Assembly: GCF_949987515.2 (NCBI RefSeq)
Contig: NC_082689.1
Span: 104,942,957-105,006,956 of the forward strand
DNA: 64,000 nucleotides
Direction of reading: 5' to 3'
From: Delphinus delphis
Taxonomy: Eukaryota; Chordata; Mammalia; Artiodactyla; Delphinidae
Shown here: positions 11,776 through 23,065 of the stretch, in pieces
Numbering within the stretch: position 1 is the first letter of the stretch
How the letters are laid out: the number at the start of each line of letters is the position of its first letter
Program-made: the position numbers and the translations under genes
Notes under the pieces: generated by a model
What the model saw: the letters and a program-made list of their open reading frames with translations, nothing else
Databases searched by the model: none
What the model was told of the DNA's origin: nothing

Positions 11776-12489
11776 ATATTTAAAATTGAAAGTAAATTAA
11801 AAAAATCATATTTTGTAACTCATGAGAACAGTTGATATTCATGCTATTCTGGATATCTGGAATGTTACCAAATTCCTGGAATCTGTGTTGTAGGTAGGCA
11901 TGGAAAATTGTCATGTATGATTTCTGATGAGCAATCCTTTTTTTCTGGAAGCTTCTTTTGCCCTTCATTCTCATTCAGTATCTAGTACCAGAGTCCACCT
12001 GCAGGAAGGCTGAGACCAGTGTACCATAAAATCACAGAGGTTGAGTTCAGAGAATGCAGCCTGCCCATATAAGGACGTTGGGATTTAAAAAAAAAAAAAG
12101 CACACCCCAAAAGCTTCCCTATATTCTTCCTGTTTCTCTCATGTTACTTGCCCTAACCCTGGTTAAAATGCTGACTAGATTGTTATGCTTGTGGATTTGG
12201 ATTTCAGCTTCTTCTCTCTTATTTCTTCAGTCTCAATTCTGCCGTGGCCTCAACTCATAAGCCAATCCTTCCAGGGTTCCTGTCTTAAAAGGGGTCCTGC
12301 TGATTATGACACAACAAAGCTCTGATGTAGATTTCAGAAAGAGAAAGAGCCATTTCGTATCAGGATTCTCTAGTCAAAAAAAGGATTTGGATGTGTTGTG
12401 AGCAGATGACTCAGGTCAGGTGCCTGAATAGTCCAGAAAAAGTGAACTGTGTGACAATGGAGTTCAAGCTATTTGTCTAGTGTCACCTC
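11776..12489. other. No gene seen
   Basis: Unassigned sequence with a 13-base A-run near 12087-12099. No supported features. Confidence 0.4.
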
Positions 12490-13000
12490 CTTCAATCAAC
12501 AAATGTTGAGAAACACCTCACACTAGTCAAGTCTCACTGCTAGGCATTCAAGTGAACAAAGGTGAACAAGCCTCAAGGAGTTCATCAGAGTGTCAGCAGG
12601 CAGAGGTGGGAAGAATTAATTGCAATTTTGAGTAATATGCACAATAATATAGTTATATGCTAAGTAGACTGCAGTGTATATGAGAATTTGTCTTTAAATG
12701 CAGGCAGATATAAAGAACTGAGTTATAAGAATGGTGAGAATTTATCTCCCAAATATGGGAAAAGGCAAGGAGAGGTAAATGAAGGGGTAGATGAAAGTGC
12801 CTGTGTAGAGCTTCAGACACATGAATAGGCATATCCGGTGGGAGATTGTCATTCAGTCGGTTAATATTTAGTGAGAACCAGGTTGTGTTAGGAGCTCTAC
12901 TGGAATCTCTTAGGCAATGGGAATCAGCTTCTCAACCTGGGCGTGTATTATATGAGGGAGGGAGAAAATACACCGATTAACAAATATAACTATAATACCT
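12490..13000 (-). mobile_element. L2 LINE fragments (minus)
   Basis: 'ttcaatcaacaaatgttgagaaacacctcacac...gctaggcattcaagtgaacaaaggtgaac' (about 12490-12580) is the antisense L2 3' terminus. A second such terminus follows at 12853-12895 ('attcagtcggttaatatttagtgagaacc'). At least two copies or a duplicated end. Confidence 0.6.
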
Positions 13001-13354
13001 TCTCGGCCATCAAGGAGGTGAGGCATAACTTCCCACCCCTTTAGTGTGGACTGCACATGATGATATCTTTCCAAAGAGTAAAATATGAAAAAGGGTGGGG
13101 AGAGAATAACTTTACAGTGGTGAAACCTCAGCCACGTGGTCAAGGTCAACATCAGTAGTGATATGCTGATAGTATATATATCCTTGATATGATGGGATGA
13201 AAAGGGCACTTTACCTCTGCTGTTTTTTTCCCCAAAACATGTCACTCCAGGCTAAAAATGAGAAAAAAAAATCAAATTCCCATAGAGACACATGTTGCAA
13301 AGTACATTACCAGTACTCCTTAAAACTTTAAAAGTCATCCAAAGCAAGTAATAT

Positions 13355-13645
13355 GTAAGAAATTATCACACTAAGAGGAACCTAAGGAGACACAACAAGT
13401 AAATGTACTGTGGTGTCCTAGATGGGATCCTGGACACTTAAGTGAAAGCTAAGGAAATCTGAGTAAAGCATGGACTTTGCATAATAACAGTGGTGAAACC
13501 AGTACAGTTTCATTCGTTGTGACAAATGTACTAAGGTGAGATGTTAATAACAAGGGAAACAGGATGTGGAGAATATGGAGACTTTCTATAGCATCTTTGC
13601 AATTCTTCTATAAATCCAAAATTGTTCTTAAAAATATAAGGTCAA
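13355..13645 (+). mobile_element. Old L1M 3' end (plus)
   Basis: The block order matches a known old L1 3' end: 'aggaacctaaggagacacaacaagtaaatgtactgtgg', 'gatgggatcctggac', 'gtgacaaatgtactaaggtgagatgttaataac', 'gcaattcttctataaatccaaaattgttctt', then an A-rich end. Confidence 0.65.
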
Positions 13646-15100
13646 TGGATGATAAATGTTGTGAAAACAAAGTAAAGCAAAGAATGGGGAGAAAGAAATT
13701 GGGGAGAGAGGAGTTTTTTGGAAGGGATGGTAAGGGACTCCAATATTGGTAGGTGATAGTTGTAAAAAAGGCTGGAGTGAAGACAGAAGAGCATGCCAGT
13801 TTCTGTGGGAAGAGCCCAGCAGCAGATGGCATGTGTCAAAGGCCTTGAGGCATTCTGAACTACCCTTGGTGTGTTTGAAGAACAGAAAACAGGCAAGTTT
13901 GGACAGAGTACAGTGAGCTGATAGGAAGGTCACAAGATGAGGTAGGAAGCTAGATTATGCAAAAGTTTAGAGGCCATAGTGGAGGATTTGGATTTTACTT
14001 AGAGAGAAATAAAGCAATGTTACTTGATTTGCCTTATGTATTCTTAAGATTTTGTTTGCTGTTGCATGGATAGTTGATGGTAGAGGGCAGAGAGGAAGTA
14101 GAGGGGTATTTAGGAAACTTATTACTGTGGAGCAGATCAATGGTGATTGTTACCAGAGGCAGGACAGAAGTGGTGGCATTTGTAAGAAATAGGATTTGTA
14201 TGTATTTGGAAGAAACATGCCATGCTGATGCATCAGACAGAATGAGGGAAAAAGAGAAAAATTAAGGATGCTTCTAAAATGTTTTGAGAAGTTGGGTGGT
14301 TGGTGGTGTCATTTACGAAGTTGAGGGAGACTTTGGAAGCAGCAGACTTGAGAGGTAAACCAAGAATTTGAATTTTGGATGTGTACCGTTTGAAATGCAC
14401 ATTTGGCCTCCAATCAGAGATTCAAATAAGTAGCTGAGTAGATGAATTTGGAGTGCAAAGGTGAGATAAGAGCTGAAATAAACACTTAGGAGTCATCAGT
14501 TCATCTGAATGGTTTTTCAAGTATGAATGGTGAATTTACATAAGAAGTGATTTTAAGTTAGAGGTGTCTGAAGACCGAGCCCTGAGGAATTCCCAACATT
14601 TAGTAGTTGGAAAGAATAGAATTTAACAAATGAACAGTTTGGGGAGGTAGAATTAAAAGCAGGAATGATTGTATATTTCAGAAGCCAAGTGCAGAAATTG
14701 TTTCCAAATGGAGGGAGGGGTCAACTGCATCAAATGCTATGAAGAATTAAGTAAGATCAGTACCGGGGATTGACCACTGAATTAGCTCCCTTGACAAAGG
14801 TAGTTTAGGGCAATGATGGGAATAAAGACATAATTGGATTGAGTTCAAGAGAGACTGCAGAGTAATAAAATGAAAACCGGTAGTATAAGCAACAACATTT
14901 GCTGTCAATTTTGACAAAAAGAGGAAGAAAAAAGCATGGTAACTGGAGAAGATATGAAAGCAAGGTAAAAAAAATTTTTTTGATTGGGCATTTATTAAGT
15001 GTAATTTCAAGTTGATGAGAATGATCCAATAGAGAAGGAATGGTTGATTGCCTAAAAGGAAACAGGGGAAATGGGAAAATTGTAGGTGCAAAATACTTTA
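13646..15100 (-). mobile_element. Long L2 LINE copy (minus)
   Basis: An unusually long, decayed L2. Antisense ORF2 landmarks appear in order: 'caaaggccttgaggcattctgaac' (13838), 'tgtttgaagaacag' (13871), 'tagaggccatagtggaggatttggattttac' (13970), 'aatttgaattttggatgtg' (14365), 'gaggtgtctgaagaccgagccctgagg' (14560) and 'caactgcatcaaatgctatgaag' (14723). All are frameshifted and no coding capacity remains. It may extend past 15100. Confidence 0.7.
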
Positions 15101-16069
15101 GAGAAAAGAATAAATGGGATTCAGGTCATAAGTAGAGGGATCTACTTAAATAGAGGTCTAAGAAGTTCATTCACTGTATGAGAAGAATGGTCAGATATAA
15201 GAGTGCAGATGGGGTTGATAGATTTGGTGTCATGAGACTGAAAATAGTCTCTGTTTATCTATTTTCTCAGAAAAATGAGAAGCAAGGTCACCAGCTGATA
15301 ATGAGAAGGAGGAAGGCATTTCGTATTTTAAAGAGTGAAGAAAAGGTGAGAAATAGTTGTTTTGGAGAGTGGGAGAGTGAACTGGCTGGGCTAATAGGTT
15401 TCCTAAGCAGAGTTTAGATCATAAATTTAAAGTTCAGCTGGCAGGTACTGTGATTTCTTCAGCCTCAATCATCTGCATGCGTGCAAGAGAGAACAGCAAA
15501 AGTTGGATTTAAACCAGGGTTGGGATTTTGCAAAGGAGTGTGATAGAGAGAATGATAAACAAGGAAGAGAATGGCAAATGAAAGGAGTGTTGATAATAAC
15601 AGTAGACCAAAGACTCTGAACTGGATAAGAAAAGAAGTGATGAGCTGAAGGAAGAAGGGGTTAGAAGGTGGCAGTGTTAAAAGATGTGAAGTTGTCCTTG
15701 AATGGAAAAGCAGGTGTTGTTACCCAGAAGACTGGATGCTGGATTGGAGCTCTTAGTGATGCTTTAGTTACTGGTAAAGAGAAAATCTGAAAACAAAAGC
15801 AAACAAAACAAAATGATATGGGGGTTATGAACAGTTAAAGGAAGAAAAGTGGGGTGTCCTATAAGTTGATTGGGAGAGGAAGACAAGCTATTGAGAAACC
15901 AAATATTAGATGGATTTTGAGGACTGAAAATGATAATAGGAGTATAGTGGAGACGTTAAGAGTTAATACGGGTGCTAAAGACTTTAAAAAATGAGAGGGA
16001 TTGATCAGAAAGATAGAAAATTGTGACAAAGAAACATAGTGAGAGGTATAATTTGAGAGTACTATATGT
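15101..16069. other. Purine-rich sequence, no gene seen
   Basis: A G/A-rich plus strand with the same texture as the preceding L2, so it may be an undetected continuation of that element. No firm match. Confidence 0.35.
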
Positions 16070-16320
16070 GGAGGGAGAGATAAATTAGGAGTTTGAGATT
16101 AACATATACACACTACTGTATATAAACTAGGTAAACAACAAGGCCCTACTGTATAGCACAGGGAACTCTACTCTTATAATAAAGTATAATGGAAAAGAAT
16201 CTGAAAAAAATGTATATATATTCAGATATATATGGATATAGATATAGATATCTAAATCACTTTGCTGTGTACTTGAAACTAACACATAGTAAATTTATTA
16301 TACTTCAATTTTTTAAAAAG
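16070..16320 (+). mobile_element. L1 3' tail, 5'-truncated (older subfamily)
   Basis: 'taaattaggagtttgagattaacatatacacac', 'aacaacaaggccctactgtatagcacagggaac', an AT dinucleotide tract at 16210-16255, then 'gaaactaacaca...ttattatacttcaa'. Same structure as the copy at 9273-9517. Confidence 0.85.
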
Positions 16321-17013
16321 ACACCTGATTTAAAAAAAAGAAAGAAAGAAATCTATGTTTCAATAAAGCTTGTTTATTGCTTCTAAAAAAATATGAGAGT
16401 ATATGCAGCAAAGACCTGGGAGGTTTAGGGAGGAGAAAGAAGCCATCTTCTGGAACTGGCAGCAGAGACCAAGGAGGACATTTATCCCAGACCCAGCAAG
16501 ATAAGAAGACTCATCTCTTGAGAGGGCTGCAAAGGAAGTGTGACCTCAGGGGAGAGACAGGTTTGTAGAACAGAAGGCAAAGGGAATATTCAGTGAAGCA
16601 GTTGAATATATAACATGGGGGTTTTATTCTTCCTAGAGAGTTTAAATTCCAGAGGAAATATTTTGAGGAGTTTGGTAGGAATTAGAGCTTGAATCTGATT
16701 AGGGAACTTACACAATAGTAGATGGAAGAACACATCTTAGACTTATTGCCGTAAGAGAGACAAAATGGGACTGTACTAATGTTCTCTTAGGGAGGGGAAA
16801 CCATCAGTTCAAATTATCATCTACTTCTTGGAAAAGGTCATTTGGGTCATTTGCACTGGTGTAGCAGGCAGTGTTGGAAGGAGGGAGGGTGACCCTGTGT
16901 GCTTCCCATAAATCCAGCTGTGGACATTGTTGACACCAGGAAATGAGTCTGAGACAGCGAGCTGAAGTCATGGGGAGAGGTTTGAACCAGGCTTTGAAAT
17001 TAGGGTCCTGCAG
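16321..17013. other. No gene seen
   Basis: An A-rich start, then mixed sequence. Not assigned. Confidence 0.4.
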
Positions 17014-17472
17014 TGAGTTGAATGGTGACTCCTCCTCCCCAAATGATATGTTCATGCCCTATTCACAGATCCTGGGAATGTGACCTTGTTTAGAAAAAAA
17101 AATCTTTGCTGATGTCATTAAGTTAAAGATCTTGAGTTGAGATCATTCTGTATGTGTGGGCCCTAAATCCAGTAAGTCTGTAAAAAAAAAGAAGAGAAGG
17201 GAAAACAGACACAGACACACAGAGAAGAGGCTATGTGAAGACAGGCAGAGACTGGAGTGATGCAGCTACAAGTCAACGAACACCAAGTGTTGCCAGCAGC
17301 CACCTGAAGTTAGGAGAAAGTCATGGAACGGATTTTCTGACAGAGTCTCCAGAAGGAACCAACCAAACACTTTGATATTCTAGCCTTCAGAATTGTGAGA
17401 AAATAAAGTTCTGTTGTCTTAAGCCACCAAATTTGTGGTCATTTGTTATGGAAGTCCTAGGAAATGAATACA
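17014..17472 (+). mobile_element. ERVL-MaLR solo LTR (MLT1-like)
   Basis: A full-length-looking LTR of about 460 bp starting 'tgagttgaatggtgactcc' and ending 'tgaataca'. Diagnostic blocks: 'tgatatgttcatgccc', 'gaatgtgaccttgtttag', 'gatcttgagttgagatcattc', 'tgtgggccctaaatcc', 'gtctccagaaggaacc', 'ccttcagaattgtgag', 'ttgtcttaagccaccaaatttgtgg'. The polyadenylation signal AATAAA lies at 17402-17407. I could not confirm a 5-bp target duplication. Confidence 0.85.
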
Positions 17473-18480
17473 GGTGTCTAAGTAAAGAATGATAGTGTCA
17501 CATACATGAACACACATGGCTTTTTAGACTTTTAAAGCAGTCAATCCTTAAAGAGACTTGTGACCAGCCTGAGATTTCTTTAGCCTAGAAGTGTTTAGTT
17601 AGCTGATAAAAGCAGACCTTAATTGAAATACTGAGTGTTATTACAATACTGTGTTAGAAATGATTTTACGTTAGCGAATGAAGAAAGAGATTGGCAGGAA
17701 TGAGTTGAATAAGGAAAAAATAGTGTGTGAAAGAGAACATGCCAAATATTTCAGTAGAAGATCTAACTCAAGGACAATTCTCTGGAGCTGGTAGGACTCT
17801 TTCCTCGTGAGACCAGCAAGAACCAACTGACTGAGATGTCTTAGGGTGTTGAATGACAAAGCAGTTTGGTCTGATCTGACTTTGTGCCTTGATCTAGAAA
17901 CTGTTTCCCACAAATACCACAGAGGACAAAATAATAGGAGTCTGCAGAAATCCTCTTGGATCCTTTCTTTTGATTCTTTTGTCTTTATAATTATTCTGGT
18001 AGTTTCCAGTGTTTTCCTCTAGGACATGAAGAAGCTTCCTTAATTTTGATCCTCTGGGACAGATGTCATCGGTCTCTGGCTCTGCATGTTTCTGCCCCAC
18101 CTGGTGTAGCACTAGTTTCCCAGTGTCAGCCTGGTCTTGCCCACCTGGCAGGTACTTCCTCTGGCTTCTCCATGTTGGTGATGGAGAGTTGCATTATTCG
18201 ATTGCTCATTCTTTTGGCAAATATTGGACCTCTTACTCTCCCACAAACATTGCTGTAGATATGAAAAATACTTCATAAAGCATATATTCAGTGGATGAGA
18301 AAGGCAACACATGAGTACATGAATGAGATTTTAGGAAATAAAACTATATAGGGAAAGAGATAAAAGGCATGCTATTTCTGATAGGGTGGCGAGAGACAAA
18401 TTCTGAATGGGTGACATTAGTGCATAGACATACGTTACAATGTATGTGGGGAAGAATATTTTAAGCAGAGATAAGAACAG
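17473..18480. other. No gene seen
   Basis: About 1 kb of unassigned sequence. Overlapping short frames on both strands have no domain. Confidence 0.4.
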
Positions 18481-18600
18481 TTGAAAATCCCTTAGATGGA
18501 ATGAACTTGGCATATCTGAGTGACAGCAGGAAGAGAGCAGGTGAAAATCCCTTAGATGAAATGAACTTGGCATATCTGAGTGACAGCAGGAAGATCAGGG
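18481..18600 (+). repeat. Tandem duplication, 2 x 60 bp
   Basis: Two head-to-tail copies, exactly 60 bp apart: 18481-18540 and 18541-18600. Positions 18482-18535 and 18542-18595 differ only once (g to a in 'agatgga/agatgaa'). Copies are non-coding and not a known repeat. Confidence 0.97.
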
Positions 18601-18672
18601 AAGATGCTGTTTATGGAACCAAGGGCAGAGATGGGGCTAGAGAGACTGGGTTTTATCAAGTGCTATGTTTTT

Positions 18673-19031
18673 GGGGGTTTTAAAAAATATTTTACTTATT
18701 TATTTATATTTTTGGTTGCATCAGATCTTAGTTGTGTCAAGCAGGATCTTTGTTGTTGCATGCAGGATCTTCATTGCACACGTGGCCTTCTCTCTAGATA
18801 TGGCATGCATGTTTTCTCTCTCTAGCTGTGACACGTGGGCTCCAGAGTGTGTGGGCTCTGTAGTTTTCAGCATGTGCACTCTCTAGTTGAGGCACGTGGG
18901 CTCAGTAGTTGCAGTGTGCGGGCTTAGTTGCCCCATGGCATGGGGGATCTTAGTTCCCTGACCAGGGATTGAACCCACATCCCCTGCATTGGAAGGCTGA
19001 TTCTTTACCACTGGACCACCAGGGAAGTCCC
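18673..19031 (-). mobile_element. CHR-1-type SINE, long (minus)
   Basis: Runs backward on the plus strand from an A/T-rich tail ('aaaaaatattttacttatttattt', about 18683) through repeated 'aggatctt...gttgcatg' and 'tagttg..gcacgtgggctc' units. It ends at the tRNA-like head 'ccactggaccaccagggaagtcc' (19009-19030). Flanked by a target-site duplication 'aa[g/a]tgctatg' at about 18658-18672 and 19032-19046. Confidence 0.9.
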
Positions 19032-19199
19032 AAATGCTATGGTTTTAATGGGGGTAGAACAGTGAGTAAGGCTATATCAACTGATTTCTCTTTTCAAAGT
19101 ATCACAATGGCCTTGGGGTAGAGAAGAGACAATAAGAAGCCAGAGTGAACTCTGGGAAACAACTTGGGAGGGTTTCTCAATAGTTAAGAAAGAGAGATG

Positions 19200-19385
19200 A
19201 AAGATTAGGATGGTAATGAAGGAAGTGCTGGAAAGCAAGTTGATTGAAGGTGTATTTGAGGGTAGTAGAGTCAACAGGATGTGCTGGTGGATTAAAAAGT
19301 GGGATGTGGAAAAAAAAGAGAAATCAAGGTTTTCTCCTAGGCTTTTGACTGAAGAATTGGGTGTATATTGTACATTTATTGGGAT
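19200..19385 (-). mobile_element. L2 ORF2 fragment (minus)
   Basis: Antisense L2 coding block: 'gtagagtcaacaggatgtgctggtggattaaaaagtgggatgtgg' followed by 'caaggttttctcctaggcttttgactgaag' and 'catttattgggataaggaagatg'. Confidence 0.75.
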
Positions 19386-20689
19386 AAGGAAGATGAAAAA
19401 AGAATCATATTGAGAGAGAAGGTGAGAAACAAATAGTTCCATTTTTAAGTATTGAAATTTACAATGTATCTCAGATGATTAGAGAAAACATTGCGTAGGC
19501 AGAGAGAAATATGAATCTGATGCTTAGGAGAAAGATTGAAGCTGGAATTTGGTTTTTAAAACCATAAATCAGAATGAGCTAAACTAGGGAGTAAGTGAAG
19601 GATAAAGTTTCCATGCTGACATGGAGAGATAACAAAGAGGCTGGAAAAGTCTTCAAATCTGCAAAACAAAAAGTCTTGCTGCAACACAAAGTATCCTTCC
19701 TTTGCAAGAGGGATGGACACAGCACCCATAAGATGGTATCAAGGGCCAGTAAAAACTTTATCAGTATTAAATTGAAACTGTCTTTTGATTCTCTTCAAAT
19801 CACATTGGGACATTGGGTCAACTTACTAATCTCTAGTGACGTGTGTATGTGTGTGTTTATGTTTATGTATATTATATTATGAACTGTTTGGATATGAGTG
19901 ACACGTTGTGATTAAGAAATATATTTAAAATGGGTAATTTTTTTCATTATAAAGTCTTCTTCCTGAGAGTCTATATTAAGAAACGTTGAGGCCAAAAGTT
20001 TTTCAAAGAGATCTTGATGCTATTGTGTCCTGGCATCAGGTCAGCATCTAAGAACAGTTTAAATTTGGTATGACAGAGGATCATCTTAATGGGAAATGTT
20101 TTTAAAAATATGAGATGCAGAGTCAAAGTTTAAGAATACAATCAAGACTGGAAATATGATTTCAGGTGTCTTCCATATAAAATTAGTGAGCTTTAAAACC
20201 ATGCAAGTGGTCACATTTTCCAAGAGAGAAACATGCCCAGAGAAAAGAGAGCAGGGCACAAAGCTGTGTTCTTCTATAAAGCACATACTTTCTTATTTAA
20301 CTGTTAAAATGTTAGACACAGAGAAATGTTCCAATAGGGTTAGTGTCTGTCACATGGCAGGTCTCCGTAACTCTTTAACCAGTTAATGAAAGAATGGAAT
20401 AAATAAGATGTAGTTGAGAGGAAGAGAAACAAACCTGAGCAAAAATCTGAGAAGAAATAAAGTTAATGGGGTAGAACCAAGATAGGGCAGCGTCAAGGAA
20501 GCCAAAAGAATAGAGAATTCTAAGAATTTAGAAATTGTTTGCAAACTCAAATGAGGAGGAGGAATTCAGTTCACAAGGAATCAATATCCATGGTTCATTG
20601 TCGACCTTGATGGGAACAGGTTTAATAGCATGATTTAGAGTGCTAGGGAATACAGACAAGCAACATATCCTGGAAACAATGTGAGGGTG
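19386..20689. other. No gene seen
   Basis: Includes a short TG-rich tract (19843-19870). No element or gene was recognised in the rest. Confidence 0.4.
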
Positions 20690-21295
20690 AGTCTCTGAAG
20701 GCTTCCTGGAGGAAGCGATGCTAGGCTTGAATCTTAAATGAGTAAGAGTTTTCCTGGAAAAGTAAGAGAGGACTCAACATATTAGTTAATATTTTTAAGC
20801 ATTTTGTATCCTGTTCCTTCTCAACTAATCCTTAACAGATCTATAGTGTGTGATCTTCATAAATAATATCTTACTCCAGTCAAGTGCTAATAATGACAAG
20901 ACGAATTTTTGAGCACTTAAGTGTGCCAGATGCTGTGTTAAGATGCAGTTCATACAAAGGTGCAAAAAATACAGTCCAGTCTTCAAGATTTTTATGATGT
21001 ATTTGCAGAGAGAAAAAATCAAGTTGATTTATAGAGCACAGACTATGTGTCTGGTCCTATATTCTGCATTAAGGGCACAGAGATAAAACCCACAATGTAT
21101 GTCCAGGGTTGGACGTGTAGGTTAAAAGACACTTACAGTTTCTTATGATAAATGATATGACAGGGGCTGTGGGAACAAAGAGGAAAGATGCCTAACCTAG
21201 ATCAGGTAAGAGGTCATGGAAAGCATAGAACAAGTAAACTTTGAGCTCAGTCTTACAGGAGACACTGCCTACGAACTTATCTGAGTAAAGTAGAA
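20690..21295 (-). mobile_element. L2 LINE fragments (minus)
   Basis: 'tctctgaaggcttcctggaggaagcgatgctaggcttgaatct' fits the antisense L2 end of ORF2. Two antisense 3' termini follow ('tttttgagcacttaagtgtgccagatgctgtgttaag', about 20908; 'gatttatagagcacagactatgtgtctgg', about 21026). Probably two copies. Confidence 0.6.
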
Positions 21296-21740
21296 TGTCC
21301 TATGAGAGTTAATGCACAGATCCGAGGGAGGAAGCTGCATTTGAATATTTAGAATAAATACCTGAAAAGTATCTATAAGATGGGAGGGTGAGAGTGATGA
21401 GAAAGAAGCCTGGAGAGGGTGAATTTTGGCTAGAAAATGGTGACATCATATAATTCAGAACACTGTGGCTTTCTAACTTTTCAGTAACTCCATATTTCTT
21501 AGTGAGCCTCCAAATAATGTCATCTTTATTAACAGCTTCTACAGACCTACTAGTACGTTGGAGTTCTGCTTCACTATGTCTGGGTCCCAAATGGTCCTCT
21601 TCAGTCATTCCGAAGCCTTAGCTTATTTTATTTAGGGCTTGCTCCAATAAACACAATATTCCTACATGGAATTTAATGTGAACTATTGTCAGTGATTACT
21701 ATTCAACATGTGGTCTCTAATCTCCTCTGCACCCCATAGT
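21296..21740. other. No gene seen
   Basis: Unassigned sequence. Confidence 0.35.
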
Positions 21741-21811
21741 ACTTAATGAGCACTCATTCAATCAGAATTTATTGAGCACTGCTACATGGCTGGAACTGAG
21801 CCAGGTGCTTT
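21741..21811 (-). mobile_element. L2 3' terminus (minus)
   Basis: 'tgagcactcattcaatcagaatttattgagcactgctacatggctgg' is the antisense L2 end. Confidence 0.65.
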
Positions 21812-21985
21812 ACAGCAGTGCTTCTCAACCTCTTATATTCATATTTTCTTTGACTGGACATTAACATCATCCTTTCCTTTAATATCAATTGAAATTTCAA
21901 ATTTTTCTTAAATTAAAAACAAAAGCATTTAATGGAATAAAAGTACTCATAGAGCAAATTAATTTTGTCCTAGGGAGGCACAAGG
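21812..21985 (+). mobile_element. hAT/Charlie-like DNA transposon remnant (possible)
   Basis: Opens with 'cagtgcttctcaacctctt', close to the common hAT terminus 'cagtggttctcaacctttt', and closes in an A/T-rich part. No matching terminal inverted repeat was seen, so this is weak. Confidence 0.35.
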
Positions 21986-22049
21986 GACATTTTTGGCTCA
22001 TATAATGATGATAGAAAGACAAGAATGAATCTGCTTGTTTGTGAAAAAG

Positions 22050-22520
22050 TTCTGTGCTAAAATTACGTATTCATTTAACAAATATGTATCAAATATCAAG
22101 TGTGTGCTGAGCACTGGCCATGTTTGGGATGTACCAATGAGAGCAACAACAACAAAAATGAAGTGGAATTTCTGTTCTAGAAGGTACAGACAGATAATAC
22201 ACATACACATAATGAATAACTAAATGTATAATACATTTTAAAGTGAGAAGTACTATGGAAAAAATAGAAAAGGTTAAGGGAGATGGGAGGGTGGGGTTGG
22301 ATGGGGGTTGCAGTTTTAAAAAGGGAGGTCCACACTGGCTTTATTGAGAAGGTAAAAATCGAGCAAAGACTTGAAAAGGTTCAAGGAGATACCTATGGGG
22401 AATCAAGGGAGGAGCATTCCAAGCACAGCAAACAGCCAGCAGGAAAAGTAGGAGTGGGCCAGGTGAGTAGAGGAACAGCAAGATGTCCTGTCAACCTGGA
22501 GCGGGTAGGGTGAGTGTCAG
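22050..22520 (-). mobile_element. L2 LINE (minus), well preserved
   Basis: A continuous antisense L2 3' end and ORF2 tail: 'ttcatttaacaaatatgtatc', 'gtgtgtgctgagcactggcc', 'ctgttctagaaggtacagacag', 'aagtgagaagtactatgg', 'gggaggtccacactggctttattgag', 'gcaaagacttgaaaagg', 'gaggagcattccaagcacagc'. Confidence 0.85.
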
Positions 22521-22794
22521 CCAGAGTGGAAGGAGTGATTGGTCAAACAAGTTGTTGGGAGTGGGAAGAGATTCTAAGAGAAAGAGAGGGAGCGAGAGAG
22601 GAATCTTTAGTGAGTTACCTAAACAAAGATTACTTTTCTATTCAAGTCTGGGGTGCACTTATTAGTGCAAATAATGGCCTCAGAAATGCATGTGGAAGAA
22701 TGCAGGACAACGGGATGGAATCTTTCACAAAGCTCCCCTTGAGTTCTTCTGCCAAAGACTGTGCAGTGGTTAATTCAGCTCAGAGGTAGTTGCA

Positions 22795-23065
22795 GAGGGG
22801 GAGCTAGAGGGCCTTGGAATGAGACTACCTTTGTTTAAGTCCTGGCTCCATGACTGCTAGGCTGAGTTCTTTCCGGCAAGTTCCCTAACCTTTCTGTGTC
22901 TCATTTCCTCACATGGAAAAAGGAATGCTAGTCTTTCCATCATTATGACACTGTGGGAATTGAGATAATACATGTAAGACATTTAGAGGTTTTGAGGATC
23001 AATATGGCTGATGACAAAAACCCATGTCTGACACATACTAAATTCTCAGTCGATATCACCTATTA
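22795..23065 (+). mobile_element. MIR SINE, near full length (plus)
   Basis: The whole MIR order is visible: 'gggccttggaatgagactacctttgtttaagtcctggctcc', 'caagttccctaacctttctgtgtctcatttcctcac', 'gggaattgagataatacatgtaagac', 'tgtctgacacatactaaa'. Confidence 0.85.
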
